Of a stretch of 64,000 bases of DNA, positions 1-8,263 are shown in pieces. Positions within the stretch are counted from its first letter, which is position 1, and every line of letters begins with the position of its first letter. The translations under genes were made by a program, and so were the position numbers. Source of the stretch: Pseudomonas viridiflava. Its GTDB lineage: Bacteria > Pseudomonadota > Gammaproteobacteria > Pseudomonadales > Pseudomonadaceae. The stretch is from NCBI RefSeq assembly GCF_900580675.1, contig NZ_UTBG01000062.1:1-64000 (forward strand), given 5' to 3'. Under the pieces are notes generated by a model that made no database searches, had not been told where the DNA came from, and was given only the letters and a program-made list of their open reading frames with translations.

Positions 1-791
1 GGCATCACCTTCGGAATCGCCGCACTCAACGAGGCGATTCGGCTGTCGGAAGCCGGGTGAGTGCTCATGAACTCCGGTGGCGAGCCTTCCGAAGCCTTGG
101 CCATCTTGTTCCATAACGAGATCGCCGCGTTCGGGTTGTAGCCGGCGCGGGCAGCCAGTTCCAGGCCGATCAGGTCCGCTTCGTTTTCATTGCTGCGGCT
201 GTTGGGCAAGGTCATGCCGTAGTTGGCCACCGTGTCGGCCAGTGCGAGGCTGTCCTGACCGAGACCGAACAAGGCGCCGGCGCCCTGCTTGGCCATCTCG
301 ATACCGTAGGCCTTGGACATGGCTTCGCGGCCGTGCTCGCGCAAGGCGTGGGCGATTTCATGGCCCATCACGGCGGCCAGTTCGTCATCGGTGAGCTTGA
401 GCTTGTCGATCAACCCGCTGTACACGAAGATCTTGCCGCCAGGCCCGCAGTTGGCGTTCATCTCGTCGCTTTTGATCAGGTTGACTTCCCACTTCCATTG
501 CGCGGCATCGGGGCGGAAAGTCGGCGCCTGGGCAATCAAGCGATTCGCGATCGCCTGCACGCGCTTGGCGTTGGCGCTGGTCTTGTCCAGCATGCCTTTG
601 CCGCTCGCCTCGCCCAGGGTCTGCTGGTAGGACTGAGCATACATCTGGTCGACTTCCTGACTCGACAGCATGCTGAACATGTATTGCTTACGCTCGACCC
701 CAACCGCGCCGCCGCTGGTGGTATTGACCGACTGACAACCGGCCAGCAGCACTGCTGCCGCCAATACACTGATGCCCAATGATTTCTTCAT
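1..791 (-). CDS. M48 family metallopeptidase lipoprotein, C-terminus cut by window edge
   Basis: Zinc-dependent periplasmic protease of the M48 (LoiP/YggG/BepA-like) family. The start codon at 789-791 gives a lipoprotein signal peptide with lipobox LLAGC, so the mature protein is probably anchored to the outer membrane. The zinc motif HEIAH lies in the context AVMGHEIAHALREHGR, and a downstream NENEAD segment supplies the third ligand. The tail reads STHPASDSRIASL, typical of the family's C-terminus, and the frame is still open at base 1, so only a few residues are missing. Members of this family degrade misfolded outer-membrane proteins; the exact substrate cannot be told from sequence. Confidence 0.93.
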   Translation of the reverse strand, partial: MKKSLGISVLAAAVLLAGCQSVNTTSGGAVGVERKQYMFSMLSSQEVDQMYAQSYQQTLGEASGKGMLDKTSANAKRVQAIANRLIAQAPTFRPDAAQWKWEVNLIKSDEMNANCGPGGKIFVYSGLIDKLKLTDDELAAVMGHEIAHALREHGREAMSKAYGIEMAKQGAGALFGLGQDSLALADTVANYGMTLPNSRSNENEADLIGLELAARAGYNPNAAISLWNKMAKASEGSPPEFMSTHPASDSRIASLSAAIPKVM

Positions 792-911
792 CAACCCACT
801 CTCCCTGAAAGACGCCTTGAAAACATGGCGCGTATCGTAGGCGTGAATGTGTATCTGCGCCAGATACACAGGAAGTTTACCTGCTCAATTTCAGATACAT
901 CCTACAAGTAT

Positions 912-1532
912 TCAAGCCGGAGTCAGGCACTCCGGCCCGTTGAGCTTGGGGTCGTTGACCATATTGGCCAGGACCCGCTCGCGCAACGCGACCGGCTCAC
1001 TGGCCAGCAAGCTTTGCAACACGTGCAACGGCGTTTCCGGATCGAGCCACGCCGCCTGCCCCGCAGCGTCCAGGATCAACGGCCGGCGCTGGCTCTGCGC
1101 CGCCTGGGTGACCACCGCGGTGCTCAGCCACACTTGTTCCTGCACAGGGTAGGCCTCCCAGATCGCCGCAAAAAATAACGTGGAGCCCTCCCCCGGCGTG
1201 AGCCAGTACGGGCGCTTGCGCTGGGTGCCGCGCCATTCGTAGAAACCGTTGGCGGGCAGCAGGCAGCGGCGCTGGCGAAAGGCTTCGCGGAACATCGGTT
1301 GCTCGGCCAGGGTTTCGGCACGGGCATGCGCCGGCGTGCGGGAAAGGTCAGTCAACCAGGGCGGCGTAAGGCCCCAGCGCGCGCGGGCCAGTGTTCGCTG
1401 GCCCTCGCTTTGGCGCTGGATCAGCACCGAATCATTCGGGGAGATGTTCCACTGGGCCTGCTGGTCGGCCGGAAAGCCCGGCAAGGCAGCGAAAGTTGGG
1501 TTCCAGCGAAACAGGGCATAACGTCCACACAT
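912..1532 (-). CDS. SOS response-associated peptidase (SRAP/YedK-like), 206 aa
   Basis: SRAP-domain protein related to E. coli YedK and human HMCES, which use the cysteine exposed after removal of Met1 to crosslink abasic sites in single-stranded DNA. The protein starts MCGRYALF, so Cys2 is present, and the motif PANGFYEW supplies the conserved glutamate (residue 99). The length is normal for the family. Two other active-site positions differ from YedK as I remember it: the asparagine of the usual NARAET motif is His69 here (PAHARAET), and the histidine of the usual H-D-R-x-P motif aligns with Ser147 (QSQRRPLIL). The fold assignment is secure, but the full YedK chemistry is not. Confidence 0.93.
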   Translation of the reverse strand: MCGRYALFRWNPTFAALPGFPADQQAQWNISPNDSVLIQRQSEGQRTLARARWGLTPPWLTDLSRTPAHARAETLAEQPMFREAFRQRRCLLPANGFYEWRGTQRKRPYWLTPGEGSTLFFAAIWEAYPVQEQVWLSTAVVTQAAQSQRRPLILDAAGQAAWLDPETPLHVLQSLLASEPVALRERVLANMVNDPKLNGPECLTPA

Positions 1533-1568
1533 GGGGCAACACGACTCTTGGGTAAACCGACCGACAGC

Positions 1569-1829
1569 CTAACAGACCAGCACGTCGGGGAAGCTGTCGG
1601 GTTCATCGCCCGGCAAGGGCTGCGCGCCCATGTAGGCGGTGATCAGCTCACGGGCTTGCGCGGCCTGGTCGTTGTCGACCTCCAGTCCCAACAGGCCGAA
1701 TATCGGCAGCTCGCCGGTGCCGCCGAGCAGATGCCGCCCCACCAGGTGCGCCTCGATGCCCTCGCTGGCGAGCATCTGTTGCAGCAGCTCGCCTTCCATC
1801 AGGTTTTCCGGTTCATAGATTCGCTGCAT
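1569..1829 (-). CDS. DUF2007-type small protein, 86 aa
   Basis: Small soluble protein matching the DUF2007 'putative signal transducing protein' pattern: an N-terminal MQRIYEPENLMEGELL helix region, then an EGIEAHLVG strand and the GLEVDNDQAAQARELI repeat region typical of this ferredoxin-like fold. No signal peptide or membrane segment is visible. It lies 11 bp downstream of the CPXCG protein in the same orientation, so the two are probably cotranscribed. Molecular function is unknown; some DUF2007 proteins are fused to PII-like or zinc-ribbon regions, which is only suggestive. Confidence 0.85.
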   Translation of the reverse strand: MQRIYEPENLMEGELLQQMLASEGIEAHLVGRHLLGGTGELPIFGLLGLEVDNDQAAQARELITAYMGAQPLPGDEPDSFPDVLVC

Positions 1830-1840
1830 GGGCGCACCTG

Positions 1841-2023
1841 TTATTCATTTTCGCTGCGGGTTTCCAGCATCCACTCTTCACCGTGGACCTGCAGATGAAA
1901 AGTGATCGGCCGGCAACACACCTGACAGTCCTCTATATAGGTCTGATCCCCACCGGACAGATCCACCGTTGTCTCGACCTCTTCACCGCAATAAGGACAA
2001 TCGTACGTCGCGTTTTCCAGCAT
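1841..2023 (-). CDS. CPXCG motif cysteine-rich protein, 60 aa
   Basis: Tiny zinc-ribbon-like protein. It carries CPYCGEE near residue 9 and a second cysteine cluster, CQVCCRP, near residue 33, the spacing expected for a four-cysteine zinc site with one extra cysteine. The rest is acidic. It is a conserved small protein in gamma-proteobacteria with no known function that I can name. It is read in the same direction as the DUF2007 gene and starts about 130 bp from the divergent acyltransferase gene. The start gives a clean N-terminus, [13 protein letters not shown]. Confidence 0.85.
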   Translation of the reverse strand: MLENATYDCPYCGEEVETTVDLSGGDQTYIEDCQVCCRPITFHLQVHGEEWMLETRSENE

Positions 2024-2048
2024 CGCAGCCTCCAGGGTGACTTGTGCG

Positions 2049-2054
2049 TATAAT
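2049..2054 (+). promoter_or_regulatory. Candidate -10 element for the acyltransferase gene
   Basis: A perfect TATAAT preceded by TGTGCG lies about 100 bp upstream of the acyltransferase start. No good -35 sequence stands at the usual distance, so this is a weak call based on the hexamer and its position. Confidence 0.35.
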
Positions 2055-2153
2055 CGCCGGTCTATTTACAGGGTTATCGTTCGGCCGAGCCCATTACTCG
2101 GGCCGCCCCCTGGTATTTCCTTTACTTACCCTAGCCGTTTCTAACAAGAGAGC

Positions 2154-3320
2154 ATGATGGGCGAATTCGATACCATCCGACCTTACAACGACAGCGAAGT
2201 CCCGGCAGTGCTGGCACGGCTGTTCAGTGACAAGGCCTTTCTGGACATCCTGACCCACTTCCGCTTCCCGCGCTTTGCCGGCGCACTGGGCTGGCTGCTC
2301 AAGCCAATGATCGCCCGCAAATTGCGCCGTGAATTCGCCGGCGTCACCACCGTGGCGACCCTGCAGGACAAAGTCGAGTACTACGTCGACCACACCATTG
2401 ACCGCGCGACCGACGGCGTGACCTACACCGGCGTCGAGCAGCTCAAGTCCGGCACCGCCTACCTGTTCCTGGCCAACCACCGCGATATCGTGATGGACCC
2501 GGCCTTCGTCAACTACGCCGTGTACCACGCCGGCCTGCCGACGCCGCGCATCGCCATCGGTGACAACCTGCTGCAAAAGCCGTTTGTCAGCGACCTGATG
2601 CGCCTGAACAAGAGCTTTATCGTGCACCGCTCGATCACCGGGCGAAAGGAAAAGATGGCGGCGTTCAACCTGCTGTCGGCCTACATCAACCATTCGATCC
2701 GCAACGATTGCCAGTCCATCTGGATCGCCCAGGCCGAAGGGCGCGCCAAGGATGGGGACGATCGCACCGAGTCGGCGATCCTCAAGATGTTCCACGTCAG
2801 CCGCAAGGACGAGCCGTTTGCCGAGGTGATCCAGTCGCTGAACCTGACGCCGGTGTCGATCAGCTACGAGTACGACCCGTGCGATACGGCCAAGGCGCGC
2901 GAGCTGTATATCCGCTCCACCACCGGCACCTACGCCAAGGCGCCGGGCGAAGATGACGTGAGCATTGCCCTGGGCATCACCGGCTACAAGGGCCGGGTGC
3001 ACATCAACTTTGCGCCGCCGATCACCGAACGCTTCGAAGACACCAAGCTGCTGGCGGTGGAAATGGATCGGCAGATTCTCGGCGGCTACCGGCTGTTCCC
3101 GGTGCATTACCTGGCCTACGCGCAGTGGGCCGACGCCGACCCGCAACTGCAGGTGCCAACGGCCGCCGAGGTTTTCCCGGCAGACGAGCTGGCAAAGGCG
3201 AAAGCAGAATGGGAGCGGCGCTTGCACGAATGCCCGGCGGAGCATCGACCGTTCCTGGTGGTGCAATATGCAACGCCGGTGCGTAATCAGTACCGAGTCA
3301 AGGCCGGGATTCCCCTGTAA
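2154..3320 (+). CDS. PlsC-like glycerophosphate/acylglycerophosphate acyltransferase, 388 aa
   Basis: Soluble or peripheral acyltransferase of the PlsB/PlsC superfamily, expected to move acyl chains in phospholipid synthesis. Four superfamily blocks can be followed: NHRDIVMDPAF (block I, near residue 107), KSFIVHRSI (block II), AEGRAKDGDDRT (block III) and a later proline-containing segment. Block I has five residues between His and the second Asp rather than the four of the canonical HX4D motif. No transmembrane helix is obvious. The gene starts at ATGATG; either ATG could be used. The donor and acceptor cannot be told from sequence. Confidence 0.85.
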   Translation: MMGEFDTIRPYNDSEVPAVLARLFSDKAFLDILTHFRFPRFAGALGWLLKPMIARKLRREFAGVTTVATLQDKVEYYVDHTIDRATDGVTYTGVEQLKSGTAYLFLANHRDIVMDPAFVNYAVYHAGLPTPRIAIGDNLLQKPFVSDLMRLNKSFIVHRSITGRKEKMAAFNLLSAYINHSIRNDCQSIWIAQAEGRAKDGDDRTESAILKMFHVSRKDEPFAEVIQSLNLTPVSISYEYDPCDTAKARELYIRSTTGTYAKAPGEDDVSIALGITGYKGRVHINFAPPITERFEDTKLLAVEMDRQILGGYRLFPVHYLAYAQWADADPQLQVPTAAEVFPADELAKAKAEWERRLHECPAEHRPFLVVQYATPVRNQYRVKAGIPL

Positions 3321-3332
3321 ACACCGGTGTTT

Positions 3333-3590
3333 TTACAGGTGGGTGCTGAGCCAGGATATGGCCAGCGCCAACCCGAGGCAGGCGAACCCGACGCGGTACG
3401 CCGCCCGGTGCGCCCGTTCGGTGCGCACGTCCAGAAACAGCATCGGCTGATCGATCGCGCGCTCTTCACTTTGCGCGGCGAGCTCGGCCATTGCGCGCTG
3501 TTCGCGCAGACGGGTGAGAAACAGCAGCGCCGCACCTGGGCAGGCGACTGATAGCGCTACAACATTGATCAATAGTGCGGGCAACGCCAT
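3333..3590 (-). CDS. Small two-helix membrane protein of unknown function, 85 aa
   Basis: I do not recognise the family. The protein has a hydrophobic N-terminal helix (PALLINVVALSVACPGAALLF), a charged central loop rich in Arg, Glu and Gln, and a second C-terminal helix (GFACLGLALAISWL), so it looks like a hairpin inner-membrane protein. I chose ATG at 3588-3590, four codons inside the longest frame, because GAGG stands 7 bases upstream; the longer frame would begin at TTG. It converges on the acyltransferase gene with 12 bp between the stops. Confidence 0.65.
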   Translation of the reverse strand: MALPALLINVVALSVACPGAALLFLTRLREQRAMAELAAQSEERAIDQPMLFLDVRTERAHRAAYRVGFACLGLALAISWLSTHL

Positions 3591-3773
3591 CGCAAACCTC
3601 AAGAAAGCAGTGTCTTGGTATCAACCCAGATACAAACCTGGACGATAGTGGCCTCCGGCGCCTGAAACGTTCCCTCCCCCATTGACGGCTAATGTATCCA
3701 GTAATTTACAGCGTCACCTGAACGTCACCTTAACAGTCCACTCTGTTGCCCTTCGAACGTTCGGGAGCTTGTC

Positions 3774-3983
3774 ATGCTGCACGCGCATAACCAGGATCGG
3801 TTGTATCTGATTGCCCCGAGCGATGAGCAAGAGGCGCTGATCGGCGGCCTGGCGTTCAATGTCCAGGACCGCCACTGGCTGGTGTACTGCGCCCTGGGCG
3901 GGCACCAGCATGCGGACTTGCCGGAAGCCGATCTGTTGACGGGGGTAAGCATGCTGGACTTCTGTATCGACAGTGCTGCGTGA
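3774..3983 (+). CDS. Conserved hypothetical protein, 69 aa
   Basis: Small acidic soluble protein with no recognised domain, starting MLHAHNQDRLYLI after a GGAG Shine-Dalgarno sequence. No membrane segment or signal peptide is visible. It is followed immediately by a strong bidirectional terminator shared with the convergent lipoprotein gene, which supports it being a real single-gene unit. I recall similar short proteins from other Pseudomonas genomes but cannot name a function. Confidence 0.6.
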   Translation: MLHAHNQDRLYLIAPSDEQEALIGGLAFNVQDRHWLVYCALGGHQHADLPEADLLTGVSMLDFCIDSAA

Positions 3984-3999
3984 AACTGAAGACGCAAAA

Positions 4000-4027
4000 A
4001 AGCCGGGCTCATTGCTGAGCCCGGCTT
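4000..4027. terminator. Bidirectional rho-independent terminator
   Basis: Perfect inverted repeat AAGCCGGGCTCA-TTGC-TGAGCCCGGCTT preceded by a run of A, between the convergent 69-aa gene and the YajG-like lipoprotein gene. It can stop transcription from both sides, most clearly on the minus strand, where the stem is followed by a T-run. Confidence 0.85.
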
Positions 4028-4040
4028 CTCTTGTTACCGG

Positions 4041-4625
4041 TTATTGCGAGCTGAGCAATGAACCGATGCTTGGGTCTTTGAACAGGCGGGTCAAAGCGTC
4101 ACTCAACACGTCGCTGACCAGCTTGGTGTTGGTTTCCTGGTTTGGCGACATGCCGAAACGCTGGTTGAGCGAAGCACCGTAGCGGCCGCTGTAGCGACGC
4201 GTGCCAGCGGTGACGTCGGACTTGAGCGTCGCGCCAATCGAAGCTTCAGTCACGTACAGGCCGTCCTTGGGCGACTGGTACTTCAACTCGGCCAGGGTGA
4301 TGGTCAACTGCGGCGCGCCCGGCGAGTTGGCCGGGGTGAAGCCGAGCAGACGCACCGCGGCTTCCGCCTGGGCCTGCAGCTTGGGCAGCACATCCTGACC
4401 GTTCACCGACACCAGGGCGGTTTCCGGGTACAGACCGCCACGCGAGCCCAATGTCGGGGACGGACGACCATCCACCACGCGTACCGACACCGGCTGACCA
4501 TGACCTACAGGGGCCAATTGCGTGGTGATTTTCGGTTCAGGCGTGAGTTGTTGCGGGCTGTTGGCGCAGCCAACCAGGGTCAAGCTGGTCACAGTGATCA
4601 AACCGAACAACAGGCGTTGCAACAT
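4041..4625 (-). CDS. YajG family lipoprotein, 194 aa
   Basis: Outer-membrane-type lipoprotein: the N-terminus MLQRLLFGLITVTSLTLVGC ends in a lipobox (LVGC). The body contains VRVVDGRPSPTLGSRGG and repeated strand-like segments typical of YajG. I chose ATG at 4623-4625, well inside the longest open frame, because the signal peptide starts exactly there and GGAGAG lies upstream. The E. coli homologue is a Rcs/ampG-linked lipoprotein of unknown role, and function here is equally unknown. Confidence 0.88.
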   Translation of the reverse strand: MLQRLLFGLITVTSLTLVGCANSPQQLTPEPKITTQLAPVGHGQPVSVRVVDGRPSPTLGSRGGLYPETALVSVNGQDVLPKLQAQAEAAVRLLGFTPANSPGAPQLTITLAELKYQSPKDGLYVTEASIGATLKSDVTAGTRRYSGRYGASLNQRFGMSPNQETNTKLVSDVLSDALTRLFKDPSIGSLLSSQ

Positions 4626-4818
4626 GCGCTTCTCTCCAGAAATCAGGTACCGACAGGCCGGCAGTATAGCGGGGCGCCGCTGCGCGGAACTAGCGCCAGT
4701 TACAACCTGTGACCTGTTGCCTCGCAAGCGGTTCGATGTCACCTAGATGTCACAGCCATTACATGGGCCCGTCATCCGCGGCGGGCATGCTTGGCCCAAT
4801 CTCAGGAGGTTGATCGCC

Positions 4819-5052
4819 ATGCATTTTTTCTGGTCGCTGTTTGCCCGCAAGCCCGCCCTTCGCCAATTCGCCCTGCTCGATGCGCAAGGTCGCTGCCAGG
4901 CCTTCAAGGAGTGCTGCCAGCCTCCCGTCGGCGAAGGCTGGGTGGAAATCGAAGAGATTCGCCTGAGCTGGATGCATCACCCGCTGCCGGCCCAGGCGCG
5001 GGTCAGCCCACGCCCGACACGGTCGCTACGGCACCAGCCGTTGGCCGCCTGA
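4819..5052 (+). CDS. Conserved hypothetical protein, 77 aa
   Basis: Short protein starting MHFFWSLFARKPALRQFALLD. The start at 4819 has an excellent Shine-Dalgarno (AGGAGGT at 4804-4810), which favours it over the longer frame beginning at 4747. The central part (CQAFKECCQPPVGEGWVEIEEIRL) has two adjacent cysteines. There is no signal peptide. The C-terminal 20 residues are arginine- and proline-rich and look disordered. I cannot name a family. Confidence 0.65.
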   Translation: MHFFWSLFARKPALRQFALLDAQGRCQAFKECCQPPVGEGWVEIEEIRLSWMHHPLPAQARVSPRPTRSLRHQPLAA

Positions 5053-5776
5053 CCGAACTGCTAATAAAAGTCATAAAACACGCCCATTTCCCTGGCGTTC
5101 TTCGCTACAATCTCCCCCCGATTATAAGGACGTCTCCTGATCGGGCCTCGCAGCATCGTTAATGCCTCGGTATTAACCCCCAAATCGCCCACAGAGAGCC
5201 GCCCACACAGATCGAGTGAAGCTGGCGCGCTTGCTGTTTTCTTTGCAAACCACCCCTCTTTGCCGAATCTGCCAGAGCTGCCATTGCGCTCGGCCACTTG
5301 AGTTGTTTGCCCGTTTTGCCGCTTGCCGGCAGTGATTTCGGGCCAGGTGCCAGGCTGGGGCAGCCCTTTTTTGAGGTTCACGTCTTCAAAAGAGCGTGAA
5401 AAAACGGGTTTTCACAACTTCACAAGAGTGTGGCGAGCAAATGAATAGTTTGGCGTTTGTACAAGCACCATCAGCGTCTGGAACAGCCCAACCACACAGG
5501 ACCGAGTACTCCTCAAACACCGGAGCTTGAGCCTGTCCGCTACGGATTGATTGCACAAATCGCACGCTTTGACCATAAGTCGAATTGCCACAGGCGCCCA
5601 TGAATGCGTTCATAGGCAGATTAGCCCGGCAGGAAGCGTGTGCTGAAGTTGCAAAGAATTGCGAAACGGACATGGCGATCCTGGCCATGGGTAACCTGGG
5701 GCAACACGTGAACCGCCCCGTCACTCCTGGCAGCCATGCCGTCAATTTGGTGCTGCAGATTTTGGAGACGCGTTAA
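5053..5776. other. 724-bp non-coding leader upstream of mqo
   Basis: No convincing gene on either strand: the open frames here have no family resemblance and poor ribosome sites. It holds a near-perfect inverted repeat GTTAATGCC-TC-GGTATTAAC at 5158-5177 and a plausible sigma-70 promoter close to mqo. The length is unusual in a window whose other gaps are under 300 bp, so a long 5' UTR or a small RNA is possible. Confidence 0.6.
5551..5579 (+). promoter_or_regulatory. Candidate sigma-70 promoter for mqo
   Basis: TTGCAC (-35) and CATAAG (-10) are separated by exactly 17 bp. A start near 5586 would leave a leader of about 190 nt before mqo. Inferred from consensus match only. Confidence 0.35.
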
Positions 5777-7285
5777 ATGGCGCATAACGAAGCAGTCGAC
5801 GTAGTACTGGTAGGGGCCGGCATCATGAGTGCCACCCTGGCCGTATTGCTCAAAGAGCTCGACCCCGGCCTCAAGCTGGAAGTCGTTGAGCTGATGGATT
5901 CGGGTGCCGCGGAGAGTTCCAACCCGTGGAACAACGCCGGCACCGGCCACGCCGGGCTGTGTGAGCTGAACTACACACCGCAGGCCGCCGATGGCTCCAT
6001 CGACATCAAGAAAGCCGTGCACATCAACACCCAGTTTGAGGTGTCGAAGCAGTTCTGGGCGTACCTGACCAAAAAGGGCACCTTCGGCTCTTCCAAGTCC
6101 TTTATCAGCCCGGTGCCGCACCTGAGCTTCGTGCAGGGCGACAAAGGCGTGGCGTTCCTCAAGAAGCGCTTTGAAACCCTCAGTCAGCACCACGCGTTTT
6201 CGGACATGCATTACACCGAAGACCGCAGCGAAATGGCCGAATGGATGCCGCTGATGATGCCGGGCCGCCCGCTCGACGAGAAAATCGCGGCCACCCGTGT
6301 GATGAACGGCACCGACGTCAACTTTGGCGCCCTGACCAACCAGTTGCTCGGCCACCTGACCAGCGCGCCCGATGCGCAGGTCAAGTACAGCAAGCGCGTC
6401 ACCGGCCTCAAGCGCAACGGCGCGGGCTGGACCGTGAGCATCAAGGACGTCAACAGCGGCAACAGCCGTGAAGTCGACGCCAGGTTTGTCTTCCTCGGCG
6501 CCGGTGGCGCGGCCCTGCCGCTGCTGCAAGCGTCGGGCATCGAAGAAAGCAAAGGTTTCGGTGGCTTCCCGGTCAGCGGCCAATGGCTGCGTTGCGACAA
6601 CCCGGACGTGGTCAAGCACCACCAGGCCAAGGTCTACAGCCAGGCGGCCGTGGGTTCGCCGCCGATGTCGGTGCCGCACCTCGACACCCGCGTGGTGGAT
6701 GGCAAGAAATCCCTGCTGTTCGGGCCATACGCCGGCTTCACCACCAAGTTCCTCAAGCACGGCTCGTTCCTCGACCTGCCGATGTCGATTCGCGCCGGCA
6801 ACATCGGCCCGATGCTGGCTGTGGCCCGCGACAACATGGACCTGACCAAGTACCTGGTCAGCGAAGTGCGCCAGTCCATGGAGCAGCGCCTGGAATCCCT
6901 GCGTCGCTTCTACCCTGAGGCGAAAGCCGAAGACTGGCGCCTGGAAGTGGCCGGCCAACGGGTGCAGATCATCAAGAAGGACCCGAAAAAAGGCGGCGTG
7001 CTGCAATTCGGCACCGAACTGGTCGCGGCCAAAGACGGCTCGCTGGCAGCCCTGCTGGGCGCGTCCCCAGGTGCTTCGGTGACCGTGTCGATCATGCTGG
7101 AATTGATCGAGCGCTGCTTCCCTGAAAAGGCCGCCGGTGAATGGGCCACCAAACTGCACGAGATCTTCCCGGCGCGCGAGAAAGTCCTGGAGACGGATGC
7201 CGAGCTGTACCGCAAGATCAACACGCAGAACAACATCAGCCTGGAACTGGTTGAGCAAAGCAACGAGGCCGAAAGCTACGCTTGA
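5777..7285 (+). CDS. mqo: Malate:quinone oxidoreductase, 502 aa
   Basis: Membrane-associated FAD enzyme that oxidises malate to oxaloacetate and passes electrons to quinone, replacing NAD-linked malate dehydrogenase in the TCA cycle. The N-terminus has the FAD-binding motif [14 protein letters not shown], followed by the family signature [22 protein letters not shown] and a C-terminal [18 protein letters not shown]. The length is normal. It starts at ATG with GGAG upstream and is monocistronic, ending in a strong terminator. The neighbours hpt, upp and uraA match the PA4640-PA4647 order of P. aeruginosa as I recall it. Confidence 0.97.
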   Translation: MAHNEAVDVVLVGAGIMSATLAVLLKELDPGLKLEVVELMDSGAAESSNPWNNAGTGHAGLCELNYTPQAADGSIDIKKAVHINTQFEVSKQFWAYLTKKGTFGSSKSFISPVPHLSFVQGDKGVAFLKKRFETLSQHHAFSDMHYTEDRSEMAEWMPLMMPGRPLDEKIAATRVMNGTDVNFGALTNQLLGHLTSAPDAQVKYSKRVTGLKRNGAGWTVSIKDVNSGNSREVDARFVFLGAGGAALPLLQASGIEESKGFGGFPVSGQWLRCDNPDVVKHHQAKVYSQAAVGSPPMSVPHLDTRVVDGKKSLLFGPYAGFTTKFLKHGSFLDLPMSIRAGNIGPMLAVARDNMDLTKYLVSEVRQSMEQRLESLRRFYPEAKAEDWRLEVAGQRVQIIKKDPKKGGVLQFGTELVAAKDGSLAALLGASPGASVTVSIMLELIERCFPEKAAGEWATKLHEIFPAREKVLETDAELYRKINTQNNISLELVEQSNEAESYA

Positions 7286-7296
7286 GGACTGGCTGC

Positions 7297-7327
7297 AAAA
7301 AAAAACGCCCCTCGGGGCGTTTTTTTG
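7297..7327. terminator. Bidirectional rho-independent terminator
   Basis: CGCCCC-TC-GGGGCG stem flanked by nine A on one side and seven T on the other, between the convergent mqo and PA4642-family genes. Confidence 0.9.
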
Positions 7328-7339
7328 TGGCCGGGATAA

Positions 7340-7627
7340 TCAGCCACGGGCGTTTTTGATCAGCTCGATGTACTCATCCGCATGGCGCTGGTCCTTGATC
7401 AGCTCGACGAAGGTCTGGCCATGCTCATCCTTGCCATCCAGATCCAGGCCGGATTCCTTGAAGAAACCCAGGAACCGCTCGAAGTCGTCGATACGCAGGC
7501 CACGGTAGGCCTTGATCAGTTTATGCAGGGACGGTGAAGTCGCATCAACCGGCTCGAAGTCCAGGAACAACTTGATTTGATCGTCGCCGATCTCGTCGCC
7601 AATCACCTGTTTCTTATCTTTACGCAT
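7340..7627 (-). CDS. PA4642 family conserved protein, 95 aa
   Basis: Small acidic soluble protein, MRKDKKQVIGDEIGDD at the start and ELIKDQRHADEYIELIK near the end. It belongs to a family I know from Pseudomonas as PA4642-like, always near mqo; function is unknown. I took ATG at 7625-7627, 38 codons inside the longest frame, because the conserved sequence begins there. The predicted structure is mostly helical, with no cysteine or metal motif. Confidence 0.85.
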   Translation of the reverse strand: MRKDKKQVIGDEIGDDQIKLFLDFEPVDATSPSLHKLIKAYRGLRIDDFERFLGFFKESGLDLDGKDEHGQTFVELIKDQRHADEYIELIKNARG

Positions 7628-7710
7628 TACCGACTCCAGCCTGCAGACATTTACACGGGAAAGGAAGTCTACCTGCCAGACACCACCTTCGAAAACAACC
7701 AAACACTCAT

Positions 7711-7730
7711 GTGGGAGCTGGCTTGCCTGC
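7711..7730 (+). repeat. Single REP-type element
   Basis: GTGGGAGCTGGCTTGCCTGC, one arm of the REP sequence found in pairs elsewhere in this window. It lies in the short gap between two minus-strand genes. Confidence 0.8.
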
Positions 7731-7741
7731 ATTCGGCTCAA

Positions 7742-8227
7742 TTACTTCGCACGAACGGCCCCGGTATGCAGGTCCGCCCAGATATGCCCGTTGGCATAAC
7801 TGAGGAACTGCACATACACCGTGTCATTGCGCAGCAGGTCGACAATCACGCGGTATTGGGCCAAGGGGTAAGACAACGTCAGGGTTTTGCTGGCGTCGTC
7901 ATACACCGGCTTTTTCAGGCTTTTGCTTTCGGCATCGAAGTTGAGCACCACCTGGGCGATGGTTGCGCCCTTGTTCAAGGACTTGCCCTTGAGGCGGATC
8001 ATCAACGGCGAAGTCACCGGGATCGGTTGCTGGCTGGATTGACGCTGATTTCCCACCACCACTGCGTACTCGGTGACCTGCAACAGTTGCTGCTGGTCAG
8101 GTGTTTCAGCGCGCAGGCTCAGATCGTCTGCCGGCAGGAATTGGCTGTGCATCGGCGCCGGGGCGGCGGCCAGCGGCAAACTGAAGGTCAGCGCCAGGGC
8201 GGCGCAGGTGCGTATCAACAGGCTCAT
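7742..8227 (-). CDS. Exported hypothetical protein, 161 aa
   Basis: Signal peptide MSLLIRTCAALALTFSLPLAAA followed by a probable AxA cleavage site, so the product is periplasmic. The mature part is strand-rich with no cysteine and no motif I recognise. I chose ATG at 8225-8227 because the signal peptide begins there; the longer frame starts ten codons upstream. It follows the WbuC-like gene by 36 bp in the same orientation, so it may share its transcript. The position matches the uncharacterised PA4643 locus. Confidence 0.75.
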   Translation of the reverse strand: MSLLIRTCAALALTFSLPLAAAPAPMHSQFLPADDLSLRAETPDQQQLLQVTEYAVVVGNQRQSSQQPIPVTSPLMIRLKGKSLNKGATIAQVVLNFDAESKSLKKPVYDDASKTLTLSYPLAQYRVIVDLLRNDTVYVQFLSYANGHIWADLHTGAVRAK

Positions 8228-8263
8228 GGGCCGCTCCGTGCGAGGTGGGCCGAGCACTGTAGC

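Noticed and set aside
5386..5745. 119-codon minus-strand frame in the mqo leader
   Set aside because: Composition unlike neighbouring proteins, no ribosome site, no homology that I can recognise.
5585..5776. 63-codon frame ending just before mqo, a possible leader peptide
   Set aside because: No good ribosome site at its start and no recognisable sequence; kept as part of the non-coding leader.
5621..7258. Long open frame (545 codons) on the minus strand across mqo
   Set aside because: It is an exact antisense shadow of mqo, rich in His, Val and Arg, with no family resemblance; GC-rich codon bias produces such frames.
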